A program made the translations under genes and the position numbers. A DNA stretch of 64,000 nt from Oceanobacter mangrovi (GTDB lineage Bacteria > Pseudomonadota > Gammaproteobacteria > Pseudomonadales > Oceanobacteraceae): contig NZ_JAHXZR010000002.1 of the NCBI RefSeq assembly GCF_019740315.1, positions 498,001-562,000 on the forward strand, given 5' to 3'. This document shows positions 34,665-44,567 of this stretch, one piece after another; the first letter of the stretch is position 1, and the number at the start of each line of letters is the position of its first letter. Below the pieces are notes generated by a model that saw nothing but the letters and a program-made list of their open reading frames with translations, was not told the DNA's origin and made no database searches.

Positions 34665-35497
34665 TGTCGACTGGCAGTCAGTCATATCCGGTTGAACGCT
34701 GGCAGCGTGGTGAAGCTGCCAGGGTTCAGGACCTGCTGGCCGAAGAGGTGGCGGTGGCACTGGTTTATAACGGCATTTCCCATGCCGTTATGATGAGTTC
34801 GCCACTCGACCTGGCAGACTTTGCGCTGGGTTTCAGTCTGACCGAAGGCATCATTGCCCGGCCGGATCAATGCTACGGCATTGAAGTGGTCGAGCAGTGC
34901 AACGGTATTGAAGTACAGATTGAAATCGCCAGTGAATGTTTTGCCGGGCTGAAACAGCGGCGTCGCAATCTGACCGGGCGCACTGGCTGCGGTCTTTGTG
35001 GCGCTGAGTCATTGCAGCAAGCCGTTGCTGCGCCGGTGCTGGTTTCGAGCGCGGATTTACCGTCTGACGCCGCCGTTGAGCGGGCATTGCAGCAGCTGAC
35101 GGACAATCAGCCGCTGCAGTCGGTCACTGGTGCTGTGCATGGTGCCGGCTGGTGCAGCAGTGCTGGCGACATCCTGCTGTTGCGGGAAGACGTTGGCCGC
35201 CACAACGCGCTGGACAAGCTGATCGGTGCCTTGCAAGGCAGTGGGCTGCAACAGCAACCCGGCTTTGTACTGGTATCGAGCCGGGCCAGCTACGAGATCG
35301 TTAACAAGTGTGCCGCTGCGGGGATTGCCAATCTGGTCGCCGTTTCTGCACCCACCAGTCTGGCGCTGGAGCATGCCAAAGCCGCTGGTATTAATCTGAT
35401 TGGTTTTGCCCGGCCGGGGCGTCATGTGGTTTACCACCGCGCTGGCGGGCATGACCAGACTTCTGAATTAGCGAGATTAACCCATGTATCCGAGTGA
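34661..35497 (+). CDS. fdhD: Formate dehydrogenase accessory sulfurtransferase FdhD
   Basis: 278 residues. TGRTGCGLCGAESL (about 105-118) carries the CxxC motif that receives sulfur from IscS and transfers it to the molybdenum cofactor. VGRHNALDKLIGAL and SSRASYEIVNKCAAAGI are family signatures. It is required for activity of FdsA. Its ATG overlaps the fdsA stop, and its end overlaps fdsD by 14 bp, so the five genes are one translationally coupled operon. In fds operons this gene is often called fdsC. Confidence 0.94.
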   Translation: MMSTGSQSYPVERWQRGEAARVQDLLAEEVAVALVYNGISHAVMMSSPLDLADFALGFSLTEGIIARPDQCYGIEVVEQCNGIEVQIEIASECFAGLKQRRRNLTGRTGCGLCGAESLQQAVAAPVLVSSADLPSDAAVERALQQLTDNQPLQSVTGAVHGAGWCSSAGDILLLREDVGRHNALDKLIGALQGSGLQQQPGFVLVSSRASYEIVNKCAAAGIANLVAVSAPTSLALEHAKAAGINLIGFARPGRHVVYHRAGGHDQTSELARLTHVSE

Positions 35498-35711
35498 ACA
35501 GGAACGATTGATCAAGCTGATCAATCACATTGCCATTAACAACATCAGCGTCGGTGACGAAAGCGCCGTTGCCGCTGTGGTGGCTGACCATGTCCGCAAG
35601 TTTTGGTCGCGCCGTATGAAAGAACAGCTGACGCTGAGCTTGCAGCAGTCTGCCAATGAATTGCATCCGGCCGCCAGGCTCGCTGCCGAATCGTTACTAC
35701 AGGCATCCTGA
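35484..35711 (+). CDS. fdsD: Formate dehydrogenase delta subunit
   Basis: 75 residues, helical: LIKLINHIAINNISVGDE and ADHVRKFWSRRMKEQL are typical of FdsD. It is a small subunit or accessory protein in soluble fds complexes, possibly aiding cofactor insertion. It begins inside the end of fdhD. Last gene of the operon. Confidence 0.88.
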   Translation: MYPSEQERLIKLINHIAINNISVGDESAVAAVVADHVRKFWSRRMKEQLTLSLQQSANELHPAARLAAESLLQAS

Positions 35712-36180
35712 CGCCCGCCTGGGCTGTCACGTCATTGCAGTCATGTCAGTGTTGTCATGTCTGTACTGCGAGATCGGCAGGCCGCCGCAAGGGTCTGTAC
35801 CGATCTGCAGCTGGGCAGTTTTAACCTTCCGTTAACCCTGATCATGCCTGAGCAGGGTTTTTCAGCTGTGATATCAGCACTCTGACTCATCTCTTTACGC
35901 CCCATCTAAACAGGCTGCCATAGCCTTGTTTTTCTATGCATTTCCTTACGGTCCGGTCAAAGAACTTTCTGTTGCGGTGATCACTCTGACAGCGATCAAT
36001 CCATGTCTGGATTGCAGACACCTCGAGGAATTGAATCCATGTATTACGTGTCCGTGTCACGGGTGATTTATTCCCGTTCCCCGCCCGGGTAACTGTTCCC
36101 GGCGCACTCAGCCAGGGCCATTCGGCCGCTAACCACCAAAAAACCAATAACTCATGCCGTTAGCAATGAGGAGATAAGTC
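35712..36180. other. Intergenic region before the Gld-type operon
   Basis: 469 bp with no credible gene. Two GTCATGTC repeats and a short hairpin CTCAT-N10-ATGAG just before the next start can be seen. The ribosome-binding site GAGGAG of the ABC ATPase gene is at the right end. No clear promoter or terminator was identified. Confidence 0.5.
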
Positions 36181-37152
36181 ATGCTCGAAATCTGCGGGCT
36201 AAGCCGACGTTATGGCGATTTTGTCGCTGTCGACAACGTCAGTTTTTCGATTGAACAAGGTGAGATTGTGGGCCTGCTGGGCCACAACGGTGCCGGCAAA
36301 ACCACCATTATGAAAATGATCACCGGTTATCTGGAATCCGATAGCGGTGAGGTACTGCTGGACGGACAGTCGTTGCTGGGCCATCGCCAGTGGGTGCAGT
36401 CGCAGCTGGGTTATTTGCCGGAGAGTCTGCCGCTGTATGCGGATATGACGGTGGTGGATTACCTCGATTACGCTGCTAACCTGAAGCAGCTGGGCAATGA
36501 CCACAAGTGGAAACAGATTCGCCGGGCGATTACCTCAACCGACATCGCAGACAAGATTCATCAGCGTATCGGTACCTTGTCGCGTGGTTACAAGCAGCGG
36601 GTGGGGGTTGCCCAAGCGTTACTGGGGAATCCGCAGCTACTGATTCTCGACGAGCCAACCAATGGTCTGGACCCGCAACAAACGGCCCAGATGCGTGAGC
36701 TGATTCGCGACCTTGCCAAACACGCGACGGTGATTCTGTCGACCCACATCATGCAGGAAGTTGATGCCCTGTGTTCACGGGTACTGATGATGAAGCAGGG
36801 GCGTCTGGTGGTGGATGAATCGCTGCTGCAGCTGCGCAGTCAGAACGGCCTGATTCTCGAAGGTCAGCTGGATAATGCCTGCCGGACGGCTCTGGCTGCT
36901 TTTGAGGGTGTCGAACAGCTGTCAATTCTGGACTCCAGCCCGGGCTGGAGTCGCTTGCGTCTGCGCTTGCAAGCGGTACCGACGGCAGCAACCACAACGG
37001 CGCTGATTCGTCTGGCGCTGGACCATGGTGCCAGTCTGCAGCGTATTCAGCCTGAGCAGCGCGATCTCGAAGGTCTGTTCAACGAAGTCAATCAGGACAA
37101 CCTGGCCGCCTTTGCTGCGCATGGATCTGAGGAGGTGAATCATGCAGCCTGA
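36181..37152 (+). CDS. ABC transporter ATP-binding protein, GldA-like
   Basis: 323 residues. Walker A GHNGAGKTT (about 36-44), Q-loop YLPES, signature LSRGYKQRVGVAQALL (about 138) and Walker B LLILDEPTNGLD (about 155-166). The C-terminal 100 residues are the family's accessory domain. It powers the adjacent GldF-type permease. The ribosome-binding site is GAGGAG at 7-9 nt. The start of the permease overlaps its end by 11 bp. The Gld name refers to sequence family only; gliding is not implied. Confidence 0.88.
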   Translation: MLEICGLSRRYGDFVAVDNVSFSIEQGEIVGLLGHNGAGKTTIMKMITGYLESDSGEVLLDGQSLLGHRQWVQSQLGYLPESLPLYADMTVVDYLDYAANLKQLGNDHKWKQIRRAITSTDIADKIHQRIGTLSRGYKQRVGVAQALLGNPQLLILDEPTNGLDPQQTAQMRELIRDLAKHATVILSTHIMQEVDALCSRVLMMKQGRLVVDESLLQLRSQNGLILEGQLDNACRTALAAFEGVEQLSILDSSPGWSRLRLRLQAVPTAATTTALIRLALDHGASLQRIQPEQRDLEGLFNEVNQDNLAAFAAHGSEEVNHAA

Positions 37153-40096
37153 TGTGACGCTGTCTAACGCATCCAATAGATCGGCTCAGCAAGCCGCTGG
37201 TGCGCAGATCTGGCGTATTGCCCGCAAGGAACTGACTCTGTTTTTCTCATCACCGGTGGCCTGGCTGTTCCTCGGTGTGTTTACTCTGGTGACCCTGTTT
37301 GCCTTCTTCTGGGGTGAGGCATTTTTTGCTCGCAACATCGCCGATGTGCGGCCGATCTTTGAGTGGATGCCGATTCTGCTGGTGTTCCTTTCTGCCGCGT
37401 TGACCATGCGCCTGTGGAGTGACGAACGCCGTAACGGCACCATCGAGCACGTGCTGACTCAGTCGGTGCCACTGTGGCAGTTTGTGGTTGGCAAGTTTCT
37501 CGCCTGTTGGGTATTGCTGGCGCTGGCGCTGCTGCTGACCTTGCCGCTGCCTATTTCTGTTGGCCTGATGGGCGAACTCGATTGGGGTCCGGTGGTTGCC
37601 GGTTATCTGGCGACCCTGTTGCTTGGTGCTGTGTACATCGCACTGGGACTGGCGGTGTCGTCCCGGACGGACAACCCGATTGTCAGCCTGTTGCTGTCCT
37701 GTGCTTTGGGTGGCGCGCTGTATCTGGCTGGCAGCAGTACGCTGACCAGCCTGGCGACGGAGCAGGTAGCAGATGTGATGCGCTCGATCGGCACTGGTGC
37801 GCGCTTTGAGTCGATTGCCCGTGGCGTGCTGGATCTGGGTGATCTGTACTATTACCTCGGCCTCGCCGTGGTGTTCCTGTGCCTGAATGTGTATTTCCTC
37901 GAACAACAACGCTGGGCAACGGCCAGTCGTTCGCGCCAGGCCGGTCATGCCCGCTGGCGGGTTTTCACTGTGCTGGCGGTGGTCAACCTGTTGGTTGCCA
38001 ATATCTGGTTGGGTCAGCTTGATCGTGTGCGGCTGGATGTAACCCAAGGCGGCCAGTATTCCATTTCAGCGGCAACCCGCAGCTATCTTGGTCGGTTGCA
38101 GGAACCCTTGTTGCTGCGTGGCTATTTCAGCGAGCGCACGCATCCGCTGCTGGCCCCACTGGTTCCGCGCCTGAAGGACCTGATGAAGGAGTACGCCATT
38201 GCTTCCCATGGCAAGGTGCGGGTGGAATTTGTTGATCCGCAGCAATCGCAGGATCTGGCTGAAGAAGCTGCCGAAAAATACGACATCAAACCCGTGCCAT
38301 TCCAGGTGGCTGATCGTTATCAGTCTTCGATTGTCAGCTCCTATTTTGATGTTCTGGTGGAATACGGTGATGAGCACGTGGTGCTCAACTTCCGCGATCT
38401 GATTGATGTGCAGGCCCGCTCTGAAAAAGACATTCAGGTGAATCTGAAAAACCCGGAATACGACCTGACCCGTGCAATCCGTCAGACGCTCAATGCCTGG
38501 CAGAGCAAGGGCAAGCTGTTTGATAACCTCACTGGCGATCTGACCCTGAATGCCTATGTCTCTGACGCCAGCCGGATGCCGAAAGAGTTGCGGGATTTCC
38601 GCCAGCAGGCAGATCAGGCAATCAGTGATTTGCAGAAACAGGCTAATGGTCATTTACAGGTGAACTGGATTGACCCGGACAGCAAAGATCAGGCGTTTCG
38701 TGACCAAATTGCCAGCCAATACGGTTTCCAGAAGGTGCCAACCGGCTTATTCAGCGACAAGGGTTTCTACTTCAACCTGCTGATCAGCCAGGGCGGTCGT
38801 AACGTTACGGTGCCGGTGGAAACCACCGATGTGGCCGAGTTGCAGAAAAGCCTCGAAGCCAGTATCAAGCGCTTTGCTGCCGGTGGCACCAAAACCCTGG
38901 CGCTGGTCGCTCCTGTGATTGACCCGCAAATGGCCCAGTACGATCCATCGCTGGCCAGTGCGCCTCAATACAACCAGCTGCGTCAGCTGCTGGCTGCGGA
39001 CTACAACGTCGAGGATGAAGATCTCAGTGATGGCCATGTCAGCGCTGATGCCGACGTACTGATGCTGATGTCACCGGAAAATCTGCCAGCGGCAGCGGTG
39101 CGGGCCGTAGATCAGTTCTTGATGCAGGGTGGCACCGTGATTCTGGCAACGTCACCGTTCCAGGCGCGGGTGGTGGATCAGTCACTGGTGATGACAAAAC
39201 ACAGCTCCGGCCTTGAGGCCTGGCTCAAGCACAATGGTCTGGATATTCAGAGCACCCTGGTAATGGACCCTCACAATGCGGCATTCCCGATTCCGGTTAC
39301 TCGCAATATTGGTGGTTTCCAGATGCAGCAACTGGTAATGCTGGATTATCCCTACTTCCCGGACCTGCGGGGCGATCAGCTGAATCAGCAGAGTTTGATT
39401 ACCAGTGGCTTGCCTCAGGTAACCGTGCCGTGGGCCTCGCCGATCAAGGTGACTGAATCCGAACAGCGTCAGGTGACGACTTTATTGAGTAGTTCAAAAG
39501 ACAGCTGGGTGTCTGATTCCCTGTCGATCACGCCAAAACTGCAAGGCAATTCTGTGGTGCCTTATCGCCCACAGGGGGAATTGTCTGCCCAGCTGATGGG
39601 GGTGGTGTCTGAAGGTCAGTTTGATTCCTTCTTTGCTGACAACAAACCCGCGGATACGGCTGCCCAACAGTCGGCTACTGCAGCGGTGAAAGATTCAAAC
39701 GCGGCCAAGGCCAAACAACCGAATCTGCTGCAGGATCAGTTACTGAGCAAGTCGCTGCCGGGCGCCCGCATCGTACTGTTCGCGTCCAGTGATCTGGACC
39801 GTGACATGGTCTTGCGTCTTGGACGCAGCGCCAGTCAGGAGGACTATCTGAATCCACTGCAAATGCTGATGAACACGGTTGACTGGTCATTGCAGGATCG
39901 CGATCTGCTGACGATTCGTTCACGTTCAGAATTCAACCGTACCTTGCCACCTATGACGGAGCAGCAGCAGATATTCTGGGAATACCTGAACTATGGCTCA
40001 GCCCTGGTGTTGCTATTGGTGCTGTGGGGTGTGGTGAGTCTGTCACGCCGTCGCCGCGAAGCGCGTTACGGTCAACTGGTGGCTGCGGCAGCCTGA
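37142..40096 (+). CDS. GldF-type permease fused to GldG-like substrate domain
   Basis: 984 residues. Residues about 20-265 form an ABC-2 permease with six helices (VAWLFLGVFTLVTLFAF; MRLWSDERRNGTIEHVL is the GldF signature). A further helix at about 280 begins a GldG/DUF-type extracytoplasmic domain (VRLDVTQGGQYSISAATRSYL; LRGYFSERTHP; VEFVDPQQS) ending with a last helix (FWEYLNYGSALVLLLVLWGV) and a basic tail. GldF and GldG are usually separate proteins; here they are one. It probably works with the ATPase upstream and DUF4340 protein downstream in an envelope process that is not defined. Confidence 0.85.
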   Translation: MQPDVTLSNASNRSAQQAAGAQIWRIARKELTLFFSSPVAWLFLGVFTLVTLFAFFWGEAFFARNIADVRPIFEWMPILLVFLSAALTMRLWSDERRNGTIEHVLTQSVPLWQFVVGKFLACWVLLALALLLTLPLPISVGLMGELDWGPVVAGYLATLLLGAVYIALGLAVSSRTDNPIVSLLLSCALGGALYLAGSSTLTSLATEQVADVMRSIGTGARFESIARGVLDLGDLYYYLGLAVVFLCLNVYFLEQQRWATASRSRQAGHARWRVFTVLAVVNLLVANIWLGQLDRVRLDVTQGGQYSISAATRSYLGRLQEPLLLRGYFSERTHPLLAPLVPRLKDLMKEYAIASHGKVRVEFVDPQQSQDLAEEAAEKYDIKPVPFQVADRYQSSIVSSYFDVLVEYGDEHVVLNFRDLIDVQARSEKDIQVNLKNPEYDLTRAIRQTLNAWQSKGKLFDNLTGDLTLNAYVSDASRMPKELRDFRQQADQAISDLQKQANGHLQVNWIDPDSKDQAFRDQIASQYGFQKVPTGLFSDKGFYFNLLISQGGRNVTVPVETTDVAELQKSLEASIKRFAAGGTKTLALVAPVIDPQMAQYDPSLASAPQYNQLRQLLAADYNVEDEDLSDGHVSADADVLMLMSPENLPAAAVRAVDQFLMQGGTVILATSPFQARVVDQSLVMTKHSSGLEAWLKHNGLDIQSTLVMDPHNAAFPIPVTRNIGGFQMQQLVMLDYPYFPDLRGDQLNQQSLITSGLPQVTVPWASPIKVTESEQRQVTTLLSSSKDSWVSDSLSITPKLQGNSVVPYRPQGELSAQLMGVVSEGQFDSFFADNKPADTAAQQSATAAVKDSNAAKAKQPNLLQDQLLSKSLPGARIVLFASSDLDRDMVLRLGRSASQEDYLNPLQMLMNTVDWSLQDRDLLTIRSRSEFNRTLPPMTEQQQIFWEYLNYGSALVLLLVLWGVVSLSRRRREARYGQLVAAAA

Positions 40097-40109
40097 AGGA
40101 GAAATTGAG

Positions 40110-41090
40110 ATGACTACGATGACCAATTATTCCGCCTCGGCTGGCGGGTTGATGCAAAAAGCTGTGTGGGGCTTGTTGGCCTTGCTGGTGTTGCAATTGA
40201 TCGGTTCATTTGTGGCTGGACGTGGTGACGGGGCTTATGCCCCGGCCACTGCCAGTGGCAAATTGATTGAGCTGACGGCTGGCGATGTCAGCAAGATTAC
40301 GATCAGCGATGGCAATAGCAGTGAAGTGCTGACCAAATCTGGCGATCACTGGCAATCTGACAACGGCTTGCCCGCCAATCCGTCAATGGTGAAATCGCTG
40401 CTGGATGACCTGGTGGCGCTGCAGGCAAGCGCACCGGTGGCAACCAATGAATCCAGCTATCAGCGCCTGAAAGTCGCCGATGATGATTATTATCGCAAGC
40501 TGACGCTGGCGCTCTCTAACGGCAAACAGATTGAATTGCTGGTCGGTAACTCACCGGGTTTCAAACAGAGCTATTTGCGTCTGACGGGCGCCACTGAGGT
40601 GGTAACCGGCAAGGTCAATCGTTTTGGTATGGGCCTGAAGGCATCGGATTGGCTGGATCACGCCTTGCTGTCAGTCAAACAGCCAGTGTCGATTCAGCAG
40701 GGGGATTTGACGCTGGTGAAGCGTGAGGACAGCTGGTATCTGCAGCAGTCGGGTCAAACGGATGTGGCTGCCGATAAAGGGAAGGCACTGGCATTGGTGA
40801 CTGCGTTTGAAAATCTCGACGTGGAGCAGCAGCTGGATGCAGCGAAAACGTCTGCACCGGCGACCAAATCACCAGACAATGGCCCACTGACTGACTTGCG
40901 CGTCACTGCTGCCAATGGCGAGCAAGTGGTGTTTAACCGACGGCGAGCAGGGGACCAGTTCCTGTTGCGCCGTCAAGATGTTGCGAACGGTGGCTGGTTT
41001 CAGGTTTCACGCCAGGTCTGGGACAAGTTGAGTGGTTCATTGAGTCAGCTGGTTGCGACAAGCGGTGCTGCAGATACGGCTGCTGAATAA
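40110..41090 (+). CDS. DUF4340 domain protein of the Gld-type ABC operon
   Basis: 326 residues. One N-terminal membrane anchor (AVWGLLALLVLQLIGSFVAG) is followed by repeated beta-rich segments (LIELTAGDVSKITISDGNSS; WQSDNGLPANPSMVKSLLDDLV; IELLVGNSPGFKQSYLRL), the DUF4340 pattern. It is probably exported and tethered to the inner membrane. It is 13 nt after the permease fusion with GAAGGAG upstream, and is the last gene of this three-gene operon. Confidence 0.85.
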   Translation: MTTMTNYSASAGGLMQKAVWGLLALLVLQLIGSFVAGRGDGAYAPATASGKLIELTAGDVSKITISDGNSSEVLTKSGDHWQSDNGLPANPSMVKSLLDDLVALQASAPVATNESSYQRLKVADDDYYRKLTLALSNGKQIELLVGNSPGFKQSYLRLTGATEVVTGKVNRFGMGLKASDWLDHALLSVKQPVSIQQGDLTLVKREDSWYLQQSGQTDVAADKGKALALVTAFENLDVEQQLDAAKTSAPATKSPDNGPLTDLRVTAANGEQVVFNRRRAGDQFLLRRQDVANGGWFQVSRQVWDKLSGSLSQLVATSGAADTAAE

Positions 41091-41105
41091 TAACTTAAGC
41101 CTGGC

Positions 41106-41308
41106 AGATGCGGGCGTCTCGCCCGCATCTGAATTGCAGGCAAGGCATGCCTTGCCCCTACGGAAATCGATTTCTTATAAAGCTGCGTGGGGTCCAAGTG
41201 GCGATTAAGACCGCTCCTGGACGGGAGCGGGGGTGTCTCGCCCACATCTGACTTGTCCCTGAGAAAATCGATTTTTTATAACGTTGTAGGGTCCCGACAT
41301 GTCGGGAC
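41106..41308. repeat. Palindrome-rich intergenic repeat cluster
   Basis: Two degenerate copies of a ~119-bp unit are seen, sharing GTCTCGCCC(G/A)CATCTGA and AAATCGATTT(C/T)TTATAA. Within them are the hairpin AGATGCGGGC/GCCCGCATCT (41106-41130), palindrome GGCAAGGCATGCCTTGCC (41139-41156) and palindrome GTCCCGACATGTCGGGAC (41291-41308), the last matching the one at 7350. The 490-bp gap between the ABC operon and acnB holds no gene. Confidence 0.6.
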
Positions 41309-41502
41309 AGCGCCGTGATTGAGCACAATTCCTGTGCTCCCGATTCAGACCAAATTGGTTAAGTGAGCAGTATTGCGTTATAGGTGGGATTTATACCGCA
41401 CTGAAACCATCAATATCGCATGGATTCCGAATCTCGCCAGCTCGTTCGGGATGACTATTCATCCGGTAGTTGTGTATTACAGGCGTTAAATAGACAACCA
41501 AT

Positions 41503-41540
41503 AAAAAAACCCGGCTTTCTCGCGAAGGCCGGGTTTTCTA
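41503..41540 (-). terminator. Rho-independent terminator after acnB
   Basis: AAAACCCGGC and GCCGGGTTTT form a stem with a short loop; A- and T-runs on both sides make it bidirectional. It is 40 nt past the acnB stop. Confidence 0.85.
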
Positions 41541-41579
41541 TTGATTGGCGATCACCGGGGTGATCGCCTGAAAGGGCTA

Positions 41580-44186
41580 TCAGGCCTTATCGGTAGCGAT
41601 AACGGCAGTAGCGGCTTTCTTGGTGTACTCGTCCATCTTGTCGAAGTTCAGGTACTTGTAGATGTCAGCAGACATGCTGTCCAGGTTCTTCGCGAACTCC
41701 ATGTACTCGGCTGGAGTTGGCAGTTTGCCCAGAATACCACCAACCGCAGCCAGCTCGGCTGAAGTCAGGTATACGTTGGCGCCATCACCTAGGCGGTTAG
41801 GGAAGTTACGGGTAGAAGTAGACAGTACGGTGGTGCCAGACTGTACGCGAGCCTGGTTACCCATGCACAGGGAGCAGCCTGGCATTTCAGTGCGAACACC
41901 GGCGGTGCCGTAGATGTTGAAGTAACCTTCTTCCATCAGCTGGGCTTCGTCCATCTTGGTTGGCGGAGCCATCCAGAAGCGAGTAGACATGCCACCCTTG
42001 TGCTGAGCCAGCAGTTTACCTGCGGCACGGAAGTGACCGATGTTGGTCATACAAGAACCGATGAATACTTCATCAACCTTGTCGCCAGCAACGTCAGACA
42101 GCAGCTTGGCATCGTCCGGGTCGTTCGGGCAGCAAACGATAGGTTCTTTGACGTCGTCCAGGTTGATTTCGATAACGTGAGCGTACTCAGCGTCAGCGTC
42201 TGCACGCATCAGGCTTGGGTTAGCCAGCCATTCTTCCATCTTCTGGGCGCGACGCTCCAGAGTACGTGGGTCGCCGTAACCTTCAGAGATCATCCAGCGC
42301 AGCATAACGATGTTGGAACGCAGGTACTCAGCCACTGACTCTTCAGACAGGGTTACAGTACAGCCAGCAGCGGAACGCTCGGCAGAAGCGTCAGACAGTT
42401 CGAACGCTTGTTCTACAGTCAGGTGCTCCAGACCTTCGATCTCCAGGATGCGACCGGAGAATTCGTTGATCTTGCCTTTCTTCTCAACAGTCAGGATGCC
42501 CTGCTTGATGCCGTAGAAAGGAATTGCGTGTACCAGGTCGCGCAGGGTGATACCAGGCTGCATCTTGCCGCTGAAGCGAACCAGAATGGATTCTGGCATA
42601 TCCAGAGGCATAACGCCGGTAGCGGCTGCGAAAGCCACCAGACCAGAACCTGCAGGGAAGGAGATACCCATTGGGAAACGGGTGTGAGAGTCACCACCGG
42701 TACCCACGGTATCTGGCAGCAACATGCGGTTCAGCCAGGAGTGGATGATGCCGTCGCCTGGACGCAGGGAAACACCGCCACGGTTCATGATGAAGTCTGG
42801 CAGGGTGTGCTGGGTTTCGATGTCAACCGGCTTCGGATAAGCAGCAGTGTGACAGAAAGACTGCATCACCAGGTCAGCAGAGAAGCCCAGACAGGCCAGG
42901 TCTTTCAGTTCGTCACGGGTCATTGGACCAGTGGTGTCCTGGGAACCAACGGTAGTCATCTTCGGTTCGCAGTAAGTACCTGGACGGATGCCCTGGCCTT
43001 CTGCCAGACCGCATGCCTTACCAACCATTTTCTGCGCCAGAGAGAAGCCCTTGCCGCTGTCAGCCGGGTCAGTTGGCAGACGGAACATGTCAGTTGCGCC
43101 CAGACCCAGAACTTCGCGAGCCTTGGTGGTCAGACCACGACCGATGATCAGTGGGATACGACCGCCAGCCTGAACTTCGTCCAGGATTACGTCGGACTTG
43201 AAGCCGAATTCAGAGATAACTTCGCCAGCTTCGTTGAGGATCTTGCCTTCATAAGGACGGATCTCGATCACGTCGCCCATGTTCATGTTGTCAACGGGTG
43301 CTTCGAATACCAGTGCGCCAGCATCTTCCATGGTGTTGAAGAAGATAGGAGCAACCTTGGAACCGATACACACACCACCGCCGCGCTTGTTAGGCACGCC
43401 AGGCATGTCGTCACCGAAGAACCACAGTACAGAGTTGGTGGCAGACTTACGGGAAGAACCGGTACCCACTACGTCACCAACGAAGGCAACTGGCAGACCT
43501 TTGGCCTTGATGGCTTCGATCTGGGACATTGGGCCTTTAACGCCGTGCTCTTCTGGCTCCAGACCGTCGCGGGTCATCTTGTAGGCAGCCAGGGCGTGCA
43601 GCGGGATGTCTGGACGGGACCATGCATCCGGAGCAGGAGACAGGTCGTCAGTGTTGGTTTCGCCAGTGACCTTGAATACGGTCATCTTGATGCTTTCGGC
43701 AACCTTGTTCTTCTTGGAGAACCATTCGCCGTTGGCCCAGGATTCCATTACGGACTTGGCAACTGCGTTGCCTGCTTCCATCTTTTCCTTCACGTCGTTG
43801 AAGGCGTCGAACATCAGCAGGGTGCCTTTCAGCTGTTCGCCAGCCAGTTCGGCCAGGGCAGCGTCGTCCAGCAGGGCAACCAGGGTTTCAATGTTGTAGC
43901 CGCCCTGCATCATACCCAGCAGCTGTACGGCTTTTTCTTTGGAAACCAGAGGAGAGGTCGCATCGCCCTTCACGATTGCGCTCAGGAAGCCTGCCTTAAC
44001 GTAGGCTGCTTCATCTACGCCTGGTGGAATGCGGTTTTCCAGCAGGTCTACCAGGGTTTCTTCTTCGCCTGCAGGTGGATTTTTCAGCAGTTCGACCAGA
44101 GCTGCAGTTTGATCAGCATTCAGAGGCTTTGGTGGGATACCTTGCTCTGCACGCTCGGCAACGTGAGCACGATAAGCTTCTAACAC
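41580..44186 (-). CDS. acnB: Aconitate hydratase B / 2-methylisocitrate dehydratase
   Basis: 868 residues, the usual AcnB length. An N-terminal HEAT-like domain (about 1-160) and swivel domain come first, as is typical of AcnB. The 4Fe-4S ligands are in the GCSLCMGNQARV region and upstream Cys motifs (EVFIGSCMTNIGH; VMQSFCHTAA). It interconverts citrate and isocitrate in the TCA cycle and can also work in the methylcitrate pathway. It is preceded by a clear promoter and followed by a terminator, so it is a single-gene unit. Confidence 0.97.
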   Translation of the reverse strand: MLEAYRAHVAERAEQGIPPKPLNADQTAALVELLKNPPAGEEETLVDLLENRIPPGVDEAAYVKAGFLSAIVKGDATSPLVSKEKAVQLLGMMQGGYNIETLVALLDDAALAELAGEQLKGTLLMFDAFNDVKEKMEAGNAVAKSVMESWANGEWFSKKNKVAESIKMTVFKVTGETNTDDLSPAPDAWSRPDIPLHALAAYKMTRDGLEPEEHGVKGPMSQIEAIKAKGLPVAFVGDVVGTGSSRKSATNSVLWFFGDDMPGVPNKRGGGVCIGSKVAPIFFNTMEDAGALVFEAPVDNMNMGDVIEIRPYEGKILNEAGEVISEFGFKSDVILDEVQAGGRIPLIIGRGLTTKAREVLGLGATDMFRLPTDPADSGKGFSLAQKMVGKACGLAEGQGIRPGTYCEPKMTTVGSQDTTGPMTRDELKDLACLGFSADLVMQSFCHTAAYPKPVDIETQHTLPDFIMNRGGVSLRPGDGIIHSWLNRMLLPDTVGTGGDSHTRFPMGISFPAGSGLVAFAAATGVMPLDMPESILVRFSGKMQPGITLRDLVHAIPFYGIKQGILTVEKKGKINEFSGRILEIEGLEHLTVEQAFELSDASAERSAAGCTVTLSEESVAEYLRSNIVMLRWMISEGYGDPRTLERRAQKMEEWLANPSLMRADADAEYAHVIEINLDDVKEPIVCCPNDPDDAKLLSDVAGDKVDEVFIGSCMTNIGHFRAAGKLLAQHKGGMSTRFWMAPPTKMDEAQLMEEGYFNIYGTAGVRTEMPGCSLCMGNQARVQSGTTVLSTSTRNFPNRLGDGANVYLTSAELAAVGGILGKLPTPAEYMEFAKNLDSMSADIYKYLNFDKMDEYTKKAATAVIATDKA

Positions 44187-44289
44187 GGTGTTTTCCTCGT
44201 CTCTATATCGTCAGATTCACATCGAGCCCCCTTGTGAGGGGCCCAGTAACCATCAGATGTTATGGTTCCATTTGGAATTCAGGGCCCGG

Positions 44290-44318
44290 AGTATACAAGA
44301 ATGCGACGCGCTGGTTAA
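44290..44318 (-). promoter_or_regulatory. Promoter of acnB
   Basis: On the minus strand, -35-like TTAACC, a 17-nt spacer and -10 TATACT, about 100 nt before the acnB ATG. Confidence 0.6.
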
Positions 44319-44567
44319 GAAAGGCTAAGGTCGTAATTGCGTGGCACGTAAGTGTTTTTACTGATGTCCGGCATTCACACAGGAAATGCTGATCATTTGT
44401 TGGACAAAAGAAGGACAAAACCCTGTTATTGGCAGAAAAGCGGAAACAGCGCGTTTCTGATTTGCACTATTTCTCTTGCCGGGCGTTGCAATCAGCTGTG
44501 CCGGATTGTCATCACCCGGTTGCATTTGAGAGAATGCAGCCAAGTATCCTGCTACGGGCCACCCCAA

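Noticed and set aside
35887-36147. 86-codon minus-strand frame before the Gld-type operon
   Set aside because: No recognisable start context or family, and the composition looks random.
42408-44183. 591-codon open frame on the plus strand
   Set aside because: It lies antisense inside acnB, has no coding character of its own and is explained by the codon bias of acnB.
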